From Aquanectria penicillioides (taxonomy: Eukaryota > Ascomycota > Sordariomycetes > Hypocreales > Nectriaceae), in the NCBI GenBank assembly GCA_003415625.1, contig PYIU01000002.1:5146001-5210000 (forward strand): a stretch of DNA of 64,000 bases, in the 5' to 3' direction. Shown here piece by piece: positions 36,552 to 49,715 of this stretch (the stretch's first letter is position 1; each line of letters starts with the position of its first letter). A program made the position numbers and the translations under genes. The notes beneath the pieces are model-generated. The model ran no database searches. It was given only the letters and a program-made list of their open reading frames with translations, and was not told the DNA's origin.

Positions 36552-39406
36552 ATGCCTAGATTCGGTGTCGCGTTTAACAGGCGGAGGTCCACCGCTACCT
36601 CGGAAGATTTCCAGCATGGCTCAGTAGCACCTGAACAACCATCCTTCCGAGTTATTGAGCGAAACGACCCTTCGCTGAACAGGTCGTTTGACGGGGGTGC
36701 GCGGATGGCTGCTAGAGCTTCTGGTAGTCACAATCCGAGGCCCAGCCAGGTGGACTTGGATGTGGAGGAAAACATGTTTGCTGATCTGAAGAGTGGCAAC
36801 CGGTAAGTACCTTCCTTTCAATCCAGTCCCACCAATACGACTCTGCCACACCCCATTTTTGGGAACATATTTCTTTTTTCTCTTCACAAGAAAATAGTCA
36901 TGCACCATGGCGCTGACTCCTTCTCAGGGGAAGTGGGGCGTCAAACACGACTAAGGCCACATCCACTGATACCTCTTCGAGACACAGCAACGCTTCTACC
37001 GCTCCATCCTCGGCAGATTTGGATGATTCGAAGCACATCGCCAAGAAGAACCTGCACGATATCGGTGCCCGACAAGCCCCCAAGTCGAGCGGATCTGGCT
37101 TCCTGAACCGAGCCGGCCGCACATTCTCCTTCGGAGTCAAGAAGAACAACCACTCCAACGATTCAGTTCCCGAAGTACCACCTGTCCCGACTATCCAGCA
37201 CCAAGACTTCACAGGACGAGCGAGAGGCATGACTGATTCGACAACCAGCACGGCAACCCCGCCCAAGCTGGAAGAAGGGGGTGGACTGGATTTGGGTGGA
37301 GATTTCGGCTCCATGTTCTCGTCCTTCGACAAGCGGGCCAGCATGGCCACTCTGAAGAATCTCGAGGGCTCAGCAGCACCACGATCTTTGACCGGAGCCC
37401 GAACGGGCCAGCCAGCCCCCCTCAGCATCAACAAGGCCATCAGGGTGGAGCCGTCCCCTGCGTCCTGGAACAGTAGCCGGAACTCTGATGACAACCTTCT
37501 CGGCTCTGACCCCGCGTCCCCAGATCACGACGACATGCCACCTCCCGTTCCGCGCCATCAGTCTTCCTTCAAAGCATACAGCCGACCCTCCGACATCATT
37601 GAGGACGAGGACGCAAAGCTGCTTTCGGATTCCCTCACTGCTGGACGTCTCTTGTCTGATACAAACTCAAACAGTTATTCCAACGCCCAATCCGGACGAT
37701 TCCGACGAGACGACGACACCTTTTCTTCATCCTTTGCCCGAAAGCCCCTAAATTCGAGTTTCAAGAAGGGCGACGACAACATGTTTGAGGGCACTCTTGC
37801 TCACTCCTCACGAATCGCCCATCGATACACCAGCCGCGCACCAAGCCCTCCACGAAACAAGGTTATGACTCCCGCCCAGTTTGAGAAGTATCGCCAAGAT
37901 AAGGAACGTCATGGCACAGTCGAGACTACTGAGAAAAGCACCACCACCAATGATGACGATGAAGACGAAATCAACTACGACGATGATGAGGATGAAGTAG
38001 AGAAGTCGAAGCAGCAGGCGAAGCAGAGACGGAAGCAGGAGGCGCACATGGCCGTCTACCGACAACAGATGATGAAGGTTACCGGCGAGCAGCCTGAAAT
38101 GAACCATATCGATCGTCCACATCTGCCGCCCTCGATGAGCGCGCCTCAGTTGCACCTCAAGACCCCATCGCCGGGTCCCACCGGCGCTTCCGATGAGGAT
38201 GAGGATGAGGAGGTTCCGCTAGCCATCCTCCAGGCTCACGGATTCCCTAACAAGAACCGTCCACCAACCCGCCTAAGCACTATGGGATCCAACCCGAACC
38301 TGCGTGCCTCGGTTCAGCTGCAGCCTCCAAGACCTGGTTCCGCGATGGGCGAGGCTCCCGCGAACACGCAGCGCCACTCAACGCTGCCTGCATTTGCCCG
38401 CAACCTACCCCAAGACCCCTTCGTTGGTGCCAGCATCTCCAAGCCGGCTATTAGAGAGTCATTGTCGTTCAGCGGAGGCATGCAGCCCCAACCCCAGCCC
38501 CAGCCTCAGCCTCAGCTCCAGGCCCAGCTCCAGCCCCCACCGCCTCAGCAAACTCTACCGGTTGGCGGTCTGGTCGGTGTTATCGCAAACGAGGAGCGTT
38601 CCCGAGCCATGCGACGCGGAAGCCCCAACATTGATGGCCAGAAGCTTATTCCCGGTATGAACGGCCCGCAAGGCTTCGACCCTATGTCTGGAGTCCCTCC
38701 CCACATGATGTACGGCATGCAAGGTATGCCTGGAATGGGCCAGATGCCTCAACCTTCACTCTCCGTGGGAGACCAGGCTCAGCTTCAGATGACCCAGCAG
38801 ATGTCACAATTTATGCAGATGCAGATGCAATTCATGCAGATGATGGCCGCCAACAACCAGCCGCAACAGATGCCAATGGGTATGCCCCAGATGCAGATGC
38901 AGAACCCCTACGGAGGGCTCCCCGCTTCTCAGTCAATGAACGACCTCTCATCAAGACACTCGATGATGTTCGAGCCAACAATGGAGCCTCCCCGTACCAT
39001 GGACCCCAGCATGCGCACCATGAGCATGGTCCAGCCACCCAGCTTGGGCGCGTTTGCTCAGCCCGGATACGCAGGCTCCATTCGAGGAGTGGCGGGAATG
39101 GGCTACACTCCGTCAATTGCACCATCTGAGCGAAGCAACGTCGGTCTTCCCGGCCGGTACCGACCAGTCTCGCAAATCAACCCAATCCCGGCCGACAACC
39201 ACCGCCGAACCAACACCATGTCCGGTGCCCTTGGACGTTGGGATGAGAACCAGCCCAAGGCCACCATCAACATTGTGAAGCCTGGTGACGGCTCAGACGA
39301 TGATGATGAGGAAGGATGGGAGGCCATGAAGGCCAAGAGGGACAAGAAGCGAACTTTGTGGAAGAATAAGAAGGGGCTCGGTAGCGAACTGAGTGCAATG
39401 ATTTAA
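36552..39406 (+). CDS. Large disordered protein of unknown function
   Basis: I do not recognise a named domain. Exons 36552-36802 and 36928-39406; the 125-bp intron has donor GTAAGT and acceptor TTCTCAG, and joining gives 909 residues starting MPRFGVAFNRRRSTATSEDF. Visible features: Ser/Thr-rich N-terminus; a region with acidic patches around 425-442 (DDDEDEINYDDDEDEVE) followed by a charged helix (SKQQAKQRRKQEAHMAVYRQQM) that may be a coiled coil; a Gln/Pro repeat at about 600-625; a Met/Gln-rich stretch at about 670-740; and a C-terminal DDDDEEGWEAMKAKRDKKRTLW block that looks like a short conserved motif. Codon use looks like the neighbours. The leader is long and CT-rich. Could be a regulatory or scaffold protein; function not assigned. 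Confidence 0.8.
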
Positions 39407-39835
39407 TCGAGATGCTGTCTCATGAGGATATTATCAGGGAAGAGATTGGATTCAAAAAGGCATTACTTTTGCATTTTGAAACATGCGGGACTGGACAGCT
39501 AACCACGGTGACTGTGAGCCCCATACATTTTTTGTATATTTTAGAACCATTCTTTTGTTTGGGCGTCTTGCAGGGTAAGAAGTGATGGGCACCGGCTCGC
39601 TGGGATTCGCGTCTGGTGCATGATAGATAAATCTCTATGCCTGTAATTGATTAATTCAGAGGGTCATTGAAGCATGGTTGACTCTCAAAATATGTCTTTT
39701 TTTTTTCCTCTTAATATTCGTTCTTCTTTTGTTCCCTTTTTTCTTGGGGCATGATGTATAAATCTATGGTATCCAAGCCTGTGGCCATCACGACCAAGCC
39801 CCCATTCGCTTTATCCAAATAAACCGGAAGGTGAT
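39407..39835. other. Convergent 3' region of the 909-aa gene and RIB4
   Basis: 429 bp between the stop codons, AT-rich with T runs near 39690. An AATAAA at 39818-39823 (plus sense) lies close to the RIB4 stop. No gene. Confidence 0.5.
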
Positions 39836-40518
<683 letters not shown>

Positions 40519-41117
40519 GATGGCGGTGGTGAGAGGAATAACGGGGTTAGGCTGTGAGGCGAGGGAGTAGCAGGGCAATTCGTGCAGTTAGGTTATGATG
40601 AAGAAGGTGATGGAAGCAGAATGGGAGAGGGCGAGCTACGTGGAAGTTGTGGTCGTTGTGGTCGTGGTGCGGGGCCACAAGCGCATTGGGGATGCTGATG
40701 CTTGCGGTAGCGGGGGTCAGGACGTCACTTCACAGCTCAAGTAGCTGGGTGGGATGCAGGGACTTGGGGGTACGTACCCCTCCACCGTCTCCAGGCTTGG
40801 GTGATGGGAAAGAGCCTCTCTGGTAACCTCCGATCACGTCGAATTTCGACTGCACCTTCTGTTTGTAAAGCAAATCTTCGGGGTTGGACTGAGGCATACA
40901 TGGTGTTTAGATTTGAAGAATTCCAATTCCTTCTTCTCCATGACACAACCTTCTTCATACACTCCTCCCCAACCCAGTCCACCCACGCACCCATGTGGCA
41001 AGGCAGCTCGTTTGACAACGTCGTTGACTGATAATCTCCTTTCAAATAACATTCAACTCAAGCCCACTACATGTTACTGAAATCTAAAGAAATCCCTTAG
41101 GTTTACTTCATTTTAAG
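40519..41117. promoter_or_regulatory. Divergent promoter region RIB4 / MutL-like gene
   Basis: 599 bp between two divergent starts. No ORF with support and no element that I can name. The MutL-side half is more AT-rich. Confidence 0.45.
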
Positions 41118-44100
41118 ATGTCGATAGCTCCTCTCCCACCGGCCACGATTCACCTCCTGGGCTCCTCCGTCATCATTACCAATCCTGTATCCCTTGTGAA
41201 GGAGCTCGTTGACAATGGCATTGATGCCGGGGCCACCTCAATTGATGTAACCATCTCCCCAAACACAGTCGACAAGATCCAAGTTAGAGATAATGGGCAT
41301 GGAATCCAGGTCGGCGACTTTGACTCTCTGGGTCGCCGCGCACACACAAGTAAGCTTCGGAGCTTCGAAGAGTTGGAGACCAGGTGTGCCCAAACCCTGG
41401 GGTTCAGAGGCGAGGCGCTTGCCAGCGCGAATTCCCTAGCTACCATTAAGGTTACGACGAAAACACACCGAGATCCTGTTGCCACTTCGCTTTTGCTGAG
41501 ACAAGGTGATGGGGGTGTTGAGAGAAAGCAGCCAGTGTCTGCGCCCATTGGCACAACAATCATGGCTCTCAATCTCTTCGAGAATGTCCCAGTCCGCAAA
41601 CAGATTACGATGAAAGAAAACCACAAAACAATATCAGATCTTAAAAGACAGCTAGAATCATATGCGATGGCACTTCCCAACCTCAGACTCTCACTCAAAA
41701 TACTTGGAGAGCCCAGCCCAGCCTGGTCATATTCTCCTGGATATTCTCCGAGCATCTGCAAAGCAGTAGCACAAATTTTCGGAAATCCTTTTCTTGTTCA
41801 ATGTGCCGAAGTTACTGCACCTCTAAAGTTCATCAACACCAAAATGCCACCAGGTTCAACATGGGGTGCACTAACTGCATTGCTTCCGAAACCGGGCTGT
41901 CACTTGAGTGTGATCAAAGGCAAAGGCGCTTTCATCTCTGTTGACTCTCGGCCGATATCATCCTCAAAGGGGATAGGAAAAAAGATATCAAAAATATTCA
42001 AAAAAGAGCTCGCACAGTCATCCAGCTTCGATCAAACATCAAAATCTCTGCCCTACCCGTTTTTTAGATTAAGCATCCTGTGCGATTCAGGATCTTATGA
42101 TCCTAATGTTGCACCACTAAAAGACGAAGTGCTTTTCAAGTACGAAGAAGAGATATTGGAAAGTTTCCAATCCCTATGTCACAAAGTCTACAACCAGAGT
42201 GACGATTCCTTCGCGTCAATTGGAAGAAACCCCCTTTGAAGTCTCAAACCAATACCGGCAACAACCATCAACCGGTAGGAAACTGTCAACTGGAAGAACT
42301 CGATGAACCTTCATCAAGCAGACTTTGCTCCCCACAAACACCATCCTATTTTAAGAATTTTGACGAACATAGACATGATATATTTTCTATCAAGCACATG
42401 GAACTCATCGGCAGCCTGAAGGAGGCTCAACATAAGAAAGCCTTTAGCCTAGTAGCTGAAAATAGCCCTCAAGGTACGCACAGTGTGGAGGGGATGGCTG
42501 CCGAGAGCTGACATATACAAGCCAATGCCAAGGACTGTGATACAACCGGCAGTTTGAACACAGTAACAGCAATGATGCGGACAGTGGTCAATGTTAACCT
42601 GGCGCGCAAAGATAGTAACACCAGCGATGAGTGTAGTACAACGGGATTGGTCCAGGTTCGCGTTGCACCACGTCGCACTGCCTCCACGGCAGCCAAACAG
42701 GCCATATCTCGACCTGATCACAAGGGTTCTGCGACAAGTCGTCGACAAGAAACCATTCGCCAGTATCTTCAGCCGAAGAGGGATGAGCCAATAGAAGTTG
42801 CATCAGATGAAACTGCCACGTTGGGGAACCTGCAGAGCCAGGGTGAATCCAATCTATGCGAGACTACGAGGCAGCACGAGATTGGGCGCCTGCCTTTGCG
42901 GGAACTTACGAGCTCAGCGTTGAACATGCTTAGGGAAGAAGAAGAAGAAGAAGAAGACGAAGAAACAGAAGCCAGTGAGGATGTCACTGGTCTTTCCAGC
43001 CCCGAGCGAGACATCCTCCGCCCCCAAAATAGGTTTCGGAGGAATCTCGAGCCACCATTAGTTCGAGGCGCGCTTGATATAGTAGCCAATGCAATAGAGA
43101 GGACTCCGATCGAACGCCGCCAAGACCGTTTACCTGCGACAAGGGACTTCCCTGAACCAGATATGCAAGAACACCAGAGGAACCACACGGCCTTGAATCC
43201 ATTACCGGAGGTTGGTAGAATTGCTGCCCTGCAGACGCCACCTTCTTCGGATAACCACAGACCCGAGCCGGTATCTAATCGTCGTCCCCATCGACAGAGC
43301 CGTCGGAACGATCCTTTCACCTCTCGAGCTCGAGCAAGGCACAACGAACTTAGTCATCGAAATGATGGACTGGCACAGGCCATGATTTCGTTTGAGGATA
43401 GATCGCCAAGGGACAGAGACCCAGTACAGTGGCTCACTCCAAGAAAGGGCAGATCATTGTTTGGAGACAGGGCTTTGACTAGACCTGGAGCTGATGAGTG
43501 GAAGTCGTCTGAAAAGAACACAGGATCTAATAATAGTGGCCGAATTGGATCGCAGGAAGATTAGAATTCTTCGGAGCAAAGTAGCCCAACACCAAGACCT
43601 GTTCAGAAAGGCGGGTTTCTCCAAACAATACCTTCCAGTAAAGACACTCTACAAACTCCTGTACGAGCCACCGGAAGCAGTTTGTCGCATCTGGACGCAC
43701 AGTGGTCACACTTGTCTCAGGCAATGCTGATGAGGACGCCCCCACCAACAGATGAACAGTTGCATCCAAGCGTCCAAGGTGAAAAAGAAAGGTTTCAAGA
43801 TCATTTAGCACGGGCTGACATACCAGAAGTTCGACCTAGTCAGCGCCACCATAGCCAATCGCAAGGCGATTTTTTTGCTGGAAAGAAATACCCCTCCCAA
43901 CAATATTGCATGGAAGGCAGTTTCGGAACACCGAGTGGACAAACAAAGCGACTACTGTCAAGAAAGCCGCCTTTAGAGACTGGGTCTGCTCACGAGAGAA
44001 CCAAAAACCTTGCAGTCACGGTCCAGGTCGGATTGAGTGGCTTGACAACATTGATACGGGAATACACCGCTAGGGGGTATGGTTTACAATTTTCCGATAA

Positions 44101-44251
44101 TAGTTCTTCACTAGCATTTAGAAACATGGAAGAGGTCTTAGCGGTGCAAGATCTGCTACAGGAAGCGGTGAATTCATGGCTGGCAGGAGAGGGTGAGGTA
44201 CAGGTGGAATACACGCTACAAACAGTGGTGAAGGGTAAGCGGAAAATGTGA
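41118..44251 (+). CDS. MutL-family mismatch-repair ATPase (Mlh2/PMS1-like), frame damaged
   Basis: N-terminal GHKL ATPase and transducer domains are complete: KELVDNGIDAGAT with catalytic E29 and metal-binding N33, DNGHGI (58-63), GFRGEALAS (95-103), then the S5-fold ending CDSGSYDPNVAPLKDEVLF. The frame then shifts at the C5 run 42230-42234 (one base short), where the literal frame ends at 42239. After it a linker stays open to 42473; intron 42474-42521 (48 bp, branch GCTGAC) removes a TGA; the frame continues through an acidic stretch (EEEEEEEDEETEASED). A TAG at 43562-43564 interrupts it, but the same frame is open to a TGA at 44249-44251. With the frame restored the length is about 1,028 codons. 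No DQHAxxE endonuclease motif seen. Closest fit Mlh2/PMS1; may be damaged by sequence error or decaying. Confidence 0.72.
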
Positions 44252-47200
44252 GATCATGTTTTGTACTTGTCTCGGGAAAGGGTGAAACAAGATGCGGATG
44301 GCGAGATGAAGGTAACATTTGCAGAGGGTCACGATAAACTTGCTGACAATTAAGGGGCGCTGAGGGCAAAGGATGAGAAAGCTTGAAGGAGATTGCCTCT
44401 TGCACGAAGCTGACGGTTTTAAGTTGCTAGTGCCGTTGACTATTTAACAGTCAAATTTGATTACAGTGAAAGCAGGCTGTAAGCAGTTAGTGCGGTGAGC
44501 CATACGAATAGCCCTGCGATGTTTGTACGGATAGGGCATTTGGGCGGCTCAGCTAGGCAGGGAGGGAGTAGCCAGCCAATGGATGTGGGGAGCGAAGCCA
44601 TGTGGAGGACGCAAGACGAAGGGTCCTAGCTAAAGATACGAGGTGCAGTGAATCCTAAACCTGATGCTCACTACGAGAAAAGGGCGATGCCGTCGCAGAG
44701 GCACGCAGGCAAAGACGCTCAAAGCCGAGGCTGCGCGTGGAATATGTGTCTGCGATGATGATGGAAGCTGCATAGCATGGAGTTGCGTGCTGCTCACTTA
44801 ATGATAAGCTTGAACGCAAAATGTGACCGCTTGCGGAGCGGGATTGAAAGGCGTAGAGTGAGACGGGAGAATAGAAAGCAGAGGAGGGGATGGAAGGTGG
44901 CTATGCGCAGTAAAGAGGCGTCGACGATGTGTGGGAGTGAGACATTGCGGTTGGAGGGGTGGTCGGGATCGGTAATCGGGCTTCCGGGGGGGATGATGAC
45001 ATGGTCGGAGGGATCGGTGGTGATGAGACACTGCACTGGGGCGGTTGAAGAGGTGATGACATTCATCCGTGTTTATTTACATGCACGATGACGATTGTGA
45101 TGAGGTGAGTTTGAGTTGATGTGCGGGGGGGAGAGTGACGAGATGGAGTGAGCCGGGAGCCGAGGAACTGCTGAATGAAGAGGGTAGTGGTGGTGGAGGA
45201 GGAGGAGGTAGTTTAGGTGGTGGTGTGTGGGTGTTTGTTTGTTGATGGATTCATACGAGTCGCTTAGGCGAGTGTCTGTCCAAGCGACGCACATGTAGAG
45301 TAATTGGGCACGAGAGCGACGCGAACGGAGAACAAGCATGTGGGATGCAAGAAAAGGAAAAGTCGATACAAAAAAGAAAGAAGGCCGCTGAGGCTGATAC
45401 GATATGCAGGAATTGAAAGAAAAAAAAGAAAAAAAAAAAACCTAGCTGATGAGCGGACGAAGGGTTTGGCATGTATGTATGTAGGCATGGTATGTGTATG
45501 TGCAGGTAGGCGTGTATGTGGAGGTGATGTGTTTGTGTGTTTGTGTTCTAAAAGCATGCAGCTACCAGCGAGGTATGTACATGTATGGTTGGAAGGGAAA
45601 TAAAGGGGGTGTGAATTGTCGGTATGCTACCGACTGGATGCGCGCAGGACCAAGGCAGCTGAAGTGGGCGAATTGAGGCGACGGGTTGCGAGGCGAGACG
45701 CATAAGAGTGGGAACTGGCTGGGACAGTGGGACAGTGGGACATGCGCCGGATTGCTGAAAATAGAAGCCGGGGCTTTCGAGACTAGACCGTTTACAAGAG
45801 CCACAGGGTCGTTTGCTACGCAGAGGTGGTCCAATTCTGGTCCCGCGGATGGGGAGGGATGGGGGCAGTAGTGAGTTGAGCTGTGACCTGTCTTGAGCGC
45901 GCCAAGAAGAAGGCATCTCCGACTGGACTGGTCGTCTTTTTTTACATTTGCCTTTACGGATAGTCCTTGGCCCTTATCCCCCCCCCCTTGGCCCTTTTGA
46001 CTTCGGGACAAGGGCGTGGGAAAGGCGAGGTCCGGCGGTAGGGCCTGCTTTGGTCTATTTATTATTTTTTTTGGCTCGTATATGCTGCGACGGCGTGTGT
46101 GCTTGCTGGTGGCTCCTGTCCGCACTCCCCGCCGCGCTCGTGCTGGAGTCATCGGTTGCGATTTTCGGCCACTAGACGGGGGGGGGGTTGCTCCTTGGTT
46201 TGGGAGAGACAGCTGAGAGAGCTTTTAGCTTTGGTGAATGGAGAGGGGGAGGTTGAAGATGGTGGAGGAGCGAAAGGATTCCATGTTGCGCAGCTCGCAA
46301 GTGGGTTGATGATGGATGGACAGCTCTGTTTTTTTTTTCTCCCTCTCTTTTATACAACGCACGAGTACGTAGTGGTGGTACGTAGTCACGGCCATCATTG
46401 TAGGTTAAAGAAAAAAGCCAGCAGAATGGACATGCGAAATAACGCCTGTCGGTGGGGGGACGCGTCGACGATGACGATGCGGCAGTACGAGTAAGCGGAG
46501 CTGGACGGACACACAAGGGATTTTGCAGGTGCTGTACTGCTGCGTCCATCGTCTGTTGTGCATCCCTACAAGACCCAACACAACCCAGCACAACCCAACC
46601 ACGCGTGTTCGTGGCTGTGGCTGACGCTGCTGCGCTGACAGCAACAGCGACAAACGGGGTCCGACACCCCGTCCATCATCACACTGGAGGGGGGATCCGT
46701 GGGGAACCTACATACACTGGCATGTACTTGATACCGGACGGCTGCAGTGCACTGTTGGTGGCTGGAGGACCCAAAAGAAGGATTGTCAATGACAGACATG
46801 CTCCCTGCAGGCTGCCTGTGTCTTGTGAGAGAATGATTATCTGTGCAGGATGACGTTCCTTGAAGACATGCCATCATGCCTTTGGGTTTCGAGCTGAGAG
46901 CAAAGCCGCCGCCAAAGGAGCGGGAGAGGGGGGGGGGATATTTTTTCAGGGTTCTTCGATGCACTGGGTCGTGTTTACACCGTATTGTGTTTTTTTTTCG
47001 GGGACCACTGTGAGCAAGTTTAGAATGGGGAAAGAAATGTTTGGGGAAAAAAAAATTCAAAATTTATGAATGGAGCCTCCGTCTGCCCATAATCCGCGTC
47101 CACGTCGTCTCGCGCGATGACGTACAGACGTCACTTGAGGTGTCAGTACCCGCCAGAGCAATGTAACTTGGCCATGCCCGCACCCTCCCAAAAAATGATC

Positions 47201-47736
47201 CTGCCGCTGGCACCTTGCGGGAGTGAGAAAATAGCTACAGCAAGTAAGATAGGCACAGGTGTGATGAGATGCTACAACATACAATCAGATAAACGGGATC
47301 GTCTTCCTGGGACGGGACGGGATGACTGCCGGCGTCGGAGATTCTTCAAGCAGCTGCCTGCCTACCTTAGGTCTTACGGTATGCATTCCCGTCCCTTGCA
47401 CAATGAACAAACCGGATAATTCTTTTTTTTTTTTGTGTCTATTGCTGATTGAGCTCTCTGGAAGCAACAGGTACCTATGGGGAGGAAGATGTCGCCCCAA
47501 GACACACACCCATCCAAAGGCCCAAAAAACGAGAGCTAGGAAAAGAAAAAGAAAGAAAAGGCTGTTTGACAGGGCACGCACCGCACTGCGGATCCACCAT
47601 CTGGAATCCGCCATTTCCATCATCCCGCTTGTTTCCAGGACAAGGATCATCGTCGTACATGCTAGGGACAAACAGCTCGTACATACAGTACATCTGGCTG
47701 GCACAGAACTTTCCATGGAACCGGGATGGCAGCGAT

Positions 47737-47762
47737 AGCAGCAGCAGCAGCAGCAGCAGCAG
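47737..47762 (+). repeat. AGC trinucleotide microsatellite
   Basis: Over eight uninterrupted AGC units in noncoding DNA, same triplet class as the CAG repeat at 8535. Confidence 0.85.
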
Positions 47763-48419
47763 TGCAGAAGCAAGCAAGCAACAACATCGCAGAAAGGATG
47801 CAGCACAAGGAGCATCAGGTTGATGCTTCCCGGCGACCTTTGGTGTTAGTGGGTAAGCTTGGGACCTTGGTTAGCGCGCGTCTGGGCGTTGCATTCAGCC
47901 ACAGCCACCACAAAAACAACCCGATCCCGAGGAGCTGCCCCGTAAGTGTGCCTATGTATGGAGTGTACACGGTCCAACCGCTGGTCCAGCGTGCATCCTT
48001 CTCGCGTGCCCTGCTCCAAGCATCTATCCAGCTCCCCAGGCGGGACACATAAGGGTCTTCCGTCAAACTTTGCTTTCTTATTTTTGTGCGACCGCGTTGT
48101 TGCTTTTCTTTTCTTTTTCCCTTGTTGCCCATGAATTATGGCCTTTTTTTTTTTTTTTCGTCTCTACTCTATTGAGCGAATTCAAGCAAGAGAAGAAGGG
48201 GAAAAAAAGAAAACCGTCCCCCTTAGGGATTTCAGCCTCCGGGGAAACCTCTAATTTAACCCGGTTTTACGGAGTGCAGTAGCGGTCTTGATGGTTGAAA
48301 GACGAGACGAGAGCGCATCCGTAGTGCATGCAGCACTTGCATGCCTGTCCACCTAGTTACAGTACAGCACAGTACACACATCGCCAGAGCAGCTGGCGTC
48401 GGCGAGCGTGTCCATTCTT

Positions 48420-48440
48420 CCCCCCCCCCCCCCCCCCCCC
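48420..48440 (+). repeat. Poly-C tract (21 nt)
   Basis: Uninterrupted C run, rare at this length in fungi. It shows that long G/C homopolymers exist in this assembly, which matters for judging the frameshifts elsewhere. Confidence 0.9.
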
Positions 48441-48800
48441 AGTCTCCCAGCCACCCCTCCCATCTGTGGGTGGTAGCGTGCAGTGGGGGCATGGGCTCTT
48501 GGTGAGGGTCCCCGGAACCTGGGACGCTGCGACAGGGTTCTTAGGGGGCTTTTGGCGGGTTCCATCCATCGATCCATGGGGTTCGGCGCGTCACAGCCCC
48601 AGCCCCAACGCCAGCACCACCAGAGCACCACCAGTGACCCCCCTAACCTACTGCAACTTACAGGGCGATCCAGCGAGGCGAGAGTGTTGTATGTACCTAT
48701 GTACGCCCAGCACAGCAGCACAGTGAGTGTCAGTCGCCTCAAGGGCTAAGCCTCAATCCGATCAGCCAAGGCCCCGGTGCCCACCGGACCACCACGGACG

Positions 48801-48817
48801 TACCTACGACGTAGGTA
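48801..48817. repeat. Inverted repeat TACCTAC-GAC-GTAGGTA
   Basis: Seven-base arms with a three-base spacer. Same ACCTA/TAGGT family as the palindromes at 35017 and 56607. Confidence 0.7.
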
Positions 48818-49018
48818 TCCATCCTGCTTACTCTCTCTCGTTCTCCTTTGGCCTTAGCCTTGGCCGCGCGACCGTTGTCTCCTTCTCTCTCCCCTTCTGC
48901 CTACCTTCCTTTCCTTATCCAACCAAGCCAAGCAAGGCACACGCCCACTCTCACACCTTCCCACACCCACTGTGAGAGGCGGCCAGGGTCGATTTCGTAT
49001 CTCGACTCTTTTTTTGGA

Positions 49019-49190
49019 TTCCGTCCTTCTCTCTCCTCTCTCCTCCTCCTTCTCCTCCTCCTCCTCCTCCTCCCTCTCGCATTCCCTCTCTTCCTATTCT
49101 CCATTCTCTATTCTCAATTCTCCTTCGCTTCGTCTCTTGCGTCTTTCTTTTCCGTTTCTCCCTCTCCGCCGTCGCCTCCGCCCCTCCGCC
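49019..49190 (+). promoter_or_regulatory. CT-rich tract upstream of the TRP-like gene
   Basis: Long pyrimidine stretch (CTCCTCCTC, CTCTCTCC, TTCTCC units), typical of fungal core promoters and leaders just upstream of transcription starts. Probably marks the promoter of the gene at 49716. Confidence 0.5.
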
Positions 49191-49319
49191 TCCGACTCCG
49201 CCTACCGCCCCCGTACCGCACCTAACGTCGTTCGCTCACCACCTCAACTCAACTCGGGCTACCTCCGGTGCACCACCACCACCGCTACCCTCCCAAGCGC
49301 CTTTGCACGCTTCAGCAAG

Positions 49320-49334
49320 ATGCCCGCCGCCTAA
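49320..49334 (+). promoter_or_regulatory. Minimal upstream ORF (4 codons)
   Basis: ATG-three codons-TAA in the probable leader of the TRP-like gene, downstream of the CT tract. If transcribed, it could reduce initiation at the main start. Confidence 0.3.
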
Positions 49335-49715
49335 ATCCTTCAGACGATCCGCACCCTCCCATCTTAGCTTTCTTACCTGTCCAAGGCCCTTGCAAGGCCC
49401 CTTTGCTCTTTTGCATCGTCGTCTCCTGCGACCCTCCCGCCTCGGGTTCTTGCCCCCTCCGAAACTTCGCATCGTCTTCGAATCATGCGTCTCAGCGCTG
49501 GTGGTGCGCGCCCACCCGACCAACACCGCCATCACCACCGCCACGATCACGATCACGATCACCACCCCTTCCAGAGCCAGCCCGCGACGAGATATGCAGC
49601 AAGACCCCCGACCCTTGCAAAGTCCGGCTCGGTGCCCACGACGCTCGCTCCTCTTCAAGACGCCCCCCCTACATCTTGTATTGCGCCTCTCTTGCGTGCA
49701 ACACCACACTCGATC

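Larger units (their letters stand above)
44252..49715. other. 5.4-kb stretch without a recognisable gene
   Basis: From the MutL-like gene to the TRP-like gene. Open frames are short or low complexity. Contents: purine-rich DNA at 44780-45460, an AGC microsatellite (47737-47762), poly-C of 21 (48420-48440), a TACCTAC/GTAGGTA inverted repeat (48801-48817), and a CT-rich tract (49019-49190) that looks like the promoter-leader of the TRP-like gene. An in-frame ATG at 49485 would lengthen that protein. No gene is supported. Confidence 0.4.
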
